Source: Zonotrichia leucophrys gambelii
Lineage: Eukaryota; Chordata; Aves; Passeriformes; Passerellidae
DNA length: 64,000 nucleotides
Reading direction: 5' to 3'
NCBI RefSeq assembly: GCF_028769735.1
Contig: NC_088194.1
Coordinates: 1,186,319 to 1,250,318 of the forward strand
Made by a program: the position numbers and the translations under genes. Below are positions 62,401 through 64,000 of this stretch, piece by piece. The first letter of the stretch is position 1. Each line of letters starts with the position of its first letter. A model generated the notes under the pieces. It saw only the letters and a list, made by a program, of their open reading frames with translations. It ran no database searches and had not been told where the DNA came from.

Positions 62401-63578
62401 TCCATGAGAGCCAGGCCAGGGCACCCACCTGAGTGCATGGATGCAGTAGACCACCCGGGGCATGTTCTTCTTGTCATAGATGTCAGTGGTCTCTGGGTGG
62501 AAGATCTGCCAGCAAGACAGAGACACATCAGGGACAAGGCAGCGAGACAGTCCCCAGGGTTGGCTGGTGTCAAAGAGTGCGGGCAAAGACAAAGCCCCCC
62601 TGCCATATCAGCACCCCAGTGGTGCCACAAGGCAAAGGCCAGTGTGCCCCTAGGCTGGGGAGAGCAGAGGGGAGGTGTTACCGAGGGAAGCCCCACGTGG
62701 CTCATGGCATCACGCCAGTGGTTGATGTTGTCCGTGTGCCGAAAGTGCAGCCCGGCTGTCTGGAAGAGAGGAGCTGAGGTCAGGCTGAACCCCAACTTCT
62801 CCATGCCTGGGGTCCCCCTTGCCCCCAGAGCAACCCAGCCAAGGCAGGAGGTCAAAGGCAGAGGCAATGCCTGTGATCCCCAGGGACCCCATTGCAGCCC
62901 CCCTTACAGAGCAGTCCCTCAGTGACTGCTGTCTGACGCAGACATCTTTTATGAAAAATCCTTTCTTTAAGATTTTTTCCTCCTGAGTAGCTGAGAGGCC
63001 TCAGGAACAAAATGTAAACAATGATTATCTGCTGCTGTGGAATGCAACAGGTGCATCTGTGATTGGCCCATGTGGTTGTTTTTAATTAATGGCCAATCAC
63101 AGCCCAGCTGGCTCGGACAGAGAGCCCGAGCCACAAACCTTTGTTATCATTCCTTCTTGTTCTATTCTTAGCCAGCCTTCTGATGAAATCCTTTCTTCTA
63201 TTCTTTTGGTATAGTTTTAATATAATATATATAATAAAATAATAAATCAAGCCTTCTGAAACATGGAGTCAGATCCTCATCTCTTCCCTCATCCTAAGAC
63301 CCCTGTGAACACAGTCACAGCTGTCAGCGAGTCCCTCCTCACCCTGCACTCACCAGAGAGGGAAAGGTTTGGGGCTACACCCTAAGGGCTACTACACCTT
63401 CCTCTGGTGCCACAGCCTTACCTTGTACCGTGTCTGCTCAGGGTCGTAGATCTTCTTCAGTGGCACAACAGCAGGGGCAAAGCAGTGGCCCAGCTTGGCC
63501 AGGAGGACCCCGTTGCGCAGGGTCTCCTCCAGCTCCGTGGGTGGGGGCAGCTCCTCACCCAGACAGGCTTCCATCCAG
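43958..63578 (-). CDS. IQGAP3: IQGAP3, Ras GTPase-activating-like scaffold protein (5' end outside window)
   Basis: IQGAPs are cytoplasmic scaffolds that bind F-actin, calmodulin and active Rac1/Cdc42, linking small GTPases to actin and proliferation signalling. Thirty-six exons, in transcription order: 63422-63578, 62682-62759, 62429-62505, 62234-62301, 61873-61986, 60810-60988, 60098-60176, 59674-59837, 58988-59075, 58703-58866, 57991-58151, 57660-57784, 57269-57429, 56189-56270, 55942-56109, 55702-55844, 54521-54691, 53942-54025, 53424-53495, 52729-52798, 52197-52405, 50991-51143, 50335-50498, 49756-49980, 49531-49671, 48948-49032, 48000-48232, 47788-47920, 47402-47504, 47115-47256, 46891-46978, 46085-46300, 45818-45984, 45561-45662, 45114-45222, 43958-44071. 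Every junction is GT-AG and in phase; the exons sum to 1595 codons plus TGA. Human IQGAP3 is about 1631 residues from 38 exons, so about two short exons are missing upstream of 64000. IQGAP3 is preferred over IQGAP1/2 from the repeat-region and C-terminal sequences as recalled, and from the MEF2D-like neighbour. No frameshift or premature stop is seen. Confidence 0.97.
44159..44953 (+). mobile_element. solo LTR, family B, copy 2 (last IQGAP3 intron)
   Basis: TGTCAGAACCCAGG... to ...TTCTGACA. TATAAAAAGATA box at about 44773 and AATAAACAACC at about 44872. This copy contains about 200 bp (44545-44760) absent from the other two. Confidence 0.75.
45437..45530 (-). repeat. CR1 LINE 3' fragment
   Basis: TCATAGAATCACAGAATATCC followed by GAAGGGACCCACAGGGATC and CCTGGCCCTGCAC is the CR1 3' end in reverse orientation. 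Confidence 0.85.
46085..47504 (-). CDS. IQGAP3: IQGAP3 exons 29-32 of window: linker between GRD and RGCT
   Basis: Exons 47402-47504, 47115-47256, 46891-46978 and 46085-46300 encode window residues 1250-1432. They contain [53 protein letters not shown] and the helical [21 protein letters not shown]. The middle part ([20 protein letters not shown]) is serine-rich and the most divergent piece, as expected of a flexible, possibly phosphorylated linker. The intron at 46301-46890 holds an LTR of a diverged subfamily. Confidence 0.94.
46372..46680 (+). mobile_element. diverged LTR related to family A
   Basis: It shares the order ATTATCTCATTTGC, TGGAATGnnnTnGGAG, GACCAAT, TAGCCTTCTGATAT and GGAGTCAGAT with family A and with 61324-61796. 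Both ends are eroded. Confidence 0.65.
47788..49980 (-). CDS. IQGAP3: IQGAP3 exons 24-28 of window: RasGAP-related domain (GRD)
   Basis: Exons 49756-49980, 49531-49671, 48948-49032, 48000-48232 and 47788-47920 encode window residues 978-1249. The GRD binds GTP-loaded Rac1/Cdc42 and, unlike true RasGAPs, stabilises rather than hydrolyses GTP. The segment [10 protein letters not shown] keeps a threonine where active RasGAPs have the catalytic arginine finger, as in mammalian IQGAPs. The structural motif [12 protein letters not shown] is intact, as are [19 protein letters not shown] and [22 protein letters not shown] therefore infer an effector-binding domain without GAP activity. Confidence 0.96.
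48262..48765 (+). repeat. about 50-bp tandem duplication split by the LTR
   Basis: GGCCCAAGGAGGTGACACCTCAGCAGGGAAG-type sequence lies on the left (48268-48299) and again on the right (48711-48745). GGAYGTTTCATCCTTG also occurs twice to the right of the LTR. Confidence 0.8.
48300..48685 (+). mobile_element. solo LTR, family A, copy 2
   Basis: TGTCGCAGACATC... to ...CCACCGTCACA, flanked on both sides by the exact 6-bp duplication GGGAAG (48294-48299 and 48686-48691). Confidence 0.9.
50095..50345 (-). repeat. 38-bp minisatellite made of an exon end plus splice donor
   Basis: The 3' end of the IQGAP3 exon 50335-50498 (AGGAGGAGATCAG then GTGTGT) is repeated into the intron with exact 38-bp spacing. 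Donor-like junctions lie at 50335 (real), 50297, 50259, 50221, 50183, 50145 and 50100. Units also carry a CAG-G acceptor-like end. Confidence 0.95.
50335..52405 (-). CDS. IQGAP3: IQGAP3 exons 21-23 of window: post-IQ helical region leading into the GRD
   Basis: Exons 52197-52405, 50991-51143 and 50335-50498 encode window residues 802-977. Signatures include [35 protein letters not shown], a lysine-rich stretch [31 protein letters not shown] and [23 protein letters not shown], all highly conserved in IQGAPs. The donor of 50991-51143 is followed after only 12 bp by a solo LTR. The last codons and donor of 50335-50498 are the founding unit of a 38-bp minisatellite in the next intron. Confidence 0.96.
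50600..50978 (+). mobile_element. solo LTR, family A, copy 3
   Basis: TGTAGCCAGGATATTTTC... to ...CACCACCACA, flanked by the exact 6-bp duplication CCCCAG (50594-50599 and 50979-50984). Its right end is 12 bp from the splice donor of exon 50991-51143. Confidence 0.92.
51274..51846 (+). mobile_element. solo LTR, family B, copy 3
   Basis: The same order of blocks as 44159-44953 but without its 200-bp middle segment. ATAAAAAGATAAC and AATAAACAACC are present. Confidence 0.75.
52729..54691 (-). CDS. IQGAP3: IQGAP3 exons 17-20 of window: four IQ calmodulin-binding motifs
   Basis: Exons 54521-54691, 53942-54025, 53424-53495 and 52729-52798 encode window residues 670-801. Four IQ motifs occur in series: [34 protein letters not shown] (split across an intron), [16 protein letters not shown] (split) and [17 protein letters not shown]. 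These bind calmodulin and myosin light chains in the family. The first three keep the core Q..(R)G/W..(R/K) pattern; the third has M at the usual glycine and the fourth has N, so their affinities may differ. A (CCCAT)n array abuts the donor of 53424-53495, and the intron at 54026-54520 holds a 205-bp tandem duplication. Confidence 0.95.
53336..53423 (-). repeat. (CCCAT)n pentanucleotide array touching a splice donor
   Basis: About 17 near-perfect pentamers. On the transcribed strand the intron begins GTAAGG and runs straight into GGGAT repeats. Confidence 0.95.
53530..53795 (+). repeat. CR1 LINE 3' fragment
   Basis: AGGGGAGGTTTAGGTTGGAT, ATTTCTTCACAGAAGGGGTGG, TTGGCACAGGCTGCCCAG and the eroded 3' end, in forward orientation. 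Confidence 0.9.
54041..54450 (+). repeat. two-copy tandem duplication (205-bp unit) in an intron
   Basis: The unit from GTCACTGTGACTCCA to CCTGGCAGTAAAACCA repeats once at about 95 percent identity by eye. Confidence 0.9.
54739..55677 (+). mobile_element. composite LTR insertion carrying a captured block (LTR family A, copy 4)
   Basis: An LTR (54739-55112) is followed by a block nearly identical to 41094-41444, then a CR1-like stretch (55457-55632), then a second 3' piece of the LTR (about 55635-55677). The exact 6-bp sequence CCCACC flanks the entire unit (54733-54738 and 55678-55683), so it behaves as one insertion. Removing it leaves a 65-bp intron between exons 55702-55844 and 54521-54691. 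Confidence 0.8.
55702..55844 (-). CDS. IQGAP3: IQGAP3 exon 16 of window: WW domain
   Basis: This 143-bp exon encodes window residues 622-669. It begins with the WW-domain start (CWVRH) and continues through [21 protein letters not shown] to THLSREEMQ. Both WW tryptophans, the asparagine and the proline after the second tryptophan are present. The usual WExP is WQCP, as in the already divergent mammalian IQGAP3 WW. The WW of IQGAP1 is known for ERK binding; whether this one binds a proline-rich partner cannot be judged from sequence. An LTR-bounded composite insertion begins 24 bp into the downstream intron. Confidence 0.93.
55942..60988 (-). CDS. IQGAP3: IQGAP3 exons 6-15 of window: IQGAP-specific repeat (coiled-coil) region
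   Basis: Ten exons (60810-60988, 60098-60176, 59674-59837, 58988-59075, 58703-58866, 57991-58151, 57660-57784, 57269-57429, 56189-56270, 55942-56109) give window residues 165-621. This is the internally repeated helical region used for dimerisation in IQGAPs. The repeat theme is visible: (A/G)(V/I)xxIN(E/A/Q)A followed by a leucine-rich turn and YxxxLxxA, for example [51 protein letters not shown] and [14 protein letters not shown]. Exon and repeat boundaries largely coincide, suggesting growth by exon duplication. The exon at 59674-59837 ends in a splice donor that is tandemly duplicated 22 bp into the intron. Confidence 0.95.
56330..57165. repeat. AT-rich (TAA)n/(TAG)n microsatellite tract
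   Basis: Pure (AAT)n at 56346-56420, then degenerate AT-only sequence with internal duplications of TATAATAACTATAAAGGTAT, ending in (TAG)n and (AAT)n at 57050-57155. It fills most of one IQGAP3 intron. Confidence 0.95.
57456..57523 (+). repeat. 26-bp tandem repeat, 2.6 copies
   Basis: TTCAACCCTTCCAATCTCCG-type unit, intronic. Confidence 0.9.
58303..58687 (+). mobile_element. solo LTR, family A, copy 5
   Basis: TGTCACAGATGTC... to ...CACAGTTACA. The flanks CCTGGG and GCTGAG are only partly alike, so the target duplication has decayed. The right end is 15 bp from the donor of exon 58703-58866. Confidence 0.85.
59184..59569 (+). mobile_element. solo LTR, family A, copy 6
   Basis: TGTCGCACACATC... 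to ...CCACCGTCACA. Flanks CCCATG and CCCAGG match at five of six bases. Confidence 0.87.
59631..59675 (-). repeat. duplicated splice donor (22-bp unit)
   Basis: GCACTGGTAGGGGCTGGCAG occurs twice on the transcribed strand. The real exon/intron boundary is at 59674 and the second potential boundary at 59652. Confidence 0.9.
60293..60646 (+). mobile_element. solo LTR, family A, copy 7
   Basis: TGTCACAGACATC... to ...CACCATCACA, with a short deletion in the middle relative to other copies. Confidence 0.87.
61324..61796 (+). mobile_element. diverged LTR related to family A
   Basis: TGTCACCATCATATTTTC start, the same block order as family A, and an expanded TATATA stretch at 61625-61690. The 3' end is uncertain. 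Confidence 0.7.
61873..63578 (-). CDS. IQGAP3: IQGAP3 exons 1-5 of window: calponin-homology (CH) domain
   Basis: Exons 63422-63578, 62682-62759, 62429-62505, 62234-62301 and 61873-61986 encode window residues 1-164. The CH domain binds F-actin. Visible family signatures are WMEACL at the start, [16 protein letters not shown], the HFRHTDNIN segment, [22 protein letters not shown], and [19 protein letters not shown] at the domain exit. The first exon here starts one base into a codon, so its partner exon lies beyond 64000. Donors and acceptors are canonical. Solo LTRs sit in the first intron (62934-63319) and, just below this block, in the intron after 61873. Confidence 0.96.
62934..63319 (+). 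mobile_element. solo LTR, family A, copy 8
   Basis: TGACGCAGACATC... to ...CACAGTCACA, flanked by the exact 6-bp duplication GCTGTC (62928-62933 and 63320-63325). Confidence 0.92.
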
Positions 63579-64000
63579 CTGCCAGGGCAGGGAGAGGGCA
63601 TGTCAGAGACCCCCAGAGAAAAGCACCCAAAGGACATTCCACTCCCAATAAATCCTCCCTGGCAGGGGAGCTCAACCCTCAGGCTTTTGCTGCTGGGTGG
63701 TTTTCAGTTTGGGTGGAGGGCTGAGTGTCCCCCCACAAAAAACCACAACCCCCCAACCAGCTTTGAGGAGCCATAAAGCCACAGGATCCAAGCAGCATTC
63801 TGCAGGATAAGCCCCAGGACAGGATTCCCTGGTTCATTTCCATGAAAATTCCATCACACCTCACTGAGTTTCATCACCCAAAACCCACTGGGCTCGCTTG
63901 GGATCTCAAAACAGCCCTAAAATTCAACATAACCCTAAATCCTGCCTTGAAGAGGAAAACTTCCCTCAGCTGCTCCCTAAAAATTTAGGATTCCCCTAAG
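63579..64000 (-). other. IQGAP3: IQGAP3 intron 5' of the first visible exon
   Basis: No further exon, start codon or promoter of IQGAP3 is visible up to the window edge. Confidence 0.7.

Noticed and set aside
48233..63319. Recurrent minus-strand peptide with [15 protein letters not shown]
   Set aside because: It reappears wherever an LTR of family A lies, so it is an antisense translation of the LTR. No gag, pol or env sequence is present.
43958..63578. IQGAP1 or IQGAP2 instead of IQGAP3
   Set aside because: The coiled-coil repeat sequence, C-terminal residues and a MEF2D-like neighbour fit IQGAP3 best.

Overview
This is vertebrate nuclear DNA, almost certainly from a bird and probably a songbird. 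The interspersed repeats are CR1 LINE tails and short solo LTRs of a retrovirus-like family. Exons are GC-rich with short introns, and the sequence is crowded with minisatellites, as is usual on avian microchromosomes. No bacterial, plasmid or phage feature is visible.

The only protein-coding gene I can prove is IQGAP3. It runs leftward (minus strand) from 63578 to a stop codon at 43958. I resolved 36 consecutive coding exons whose splice phases all match and whose lengths add up to one open frame of 1595 residues plus stop. The family order is complete except at the N-terminus: calponin-homology domain, IQGAP-specific coiled-coil repeats, WW, four IQ motifs, RasGAP-related domain and RasGAP C-terminal domain. 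The first one or two exons (start codon and about 35-40 residues) lie beyond base 64000.

About 27 kb downstream is a CpG island (15.4-17.0 kb) with good minus-strand splice donors. In human, MEF2D is the next gene downstream of IQGAP3 on the same strand, so I read this island as the MEF2D promoter and non-coding first exon, and bases 1-16.6 kb as MEF2D intron 1. I found no MEF2D coding exon; the coding part should lie left of the window. The island and its upstream flank contain MEF2 consensus sites, which suggests autoregulation.

Layout: 1-16.6 kb, putative MEF2D intron 1 with CR1 fragments, small tandem duplications and a few candidate regulatory motifs; 15.4-17.0 kb, CpG island; 17-23 kb, upstream flank with candidate MEF2 sites; 23.2-40.6 kb, a dense minisatellite belt of about a dozen unrelated arrays, interrupted at 27.9 kb by a GC-rich patch with tandem RFX X-box motifs; 40.7-42.8 kb, LTR, a duplicated block and a CR1; 42.8-63.6 kb, IQGAP3; 63.6-64 kb, intron sequence.

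The most notable structures are inside IQGAP3. Eleven LTRs lie in its introns, all antisense to the gene, and three of them end only 12-24 bp from a 5' splice site. One LTR insertion carries a captured block that matches sequence 14 kb away, the whole bounded by one perfect 6-bp target duplication. A 38-bp minisatellite is built from an exon end plus its splice donor, giving six extra donor copies. I found no obviously new gene system; the novelty is in how repeats and splice sites interact.
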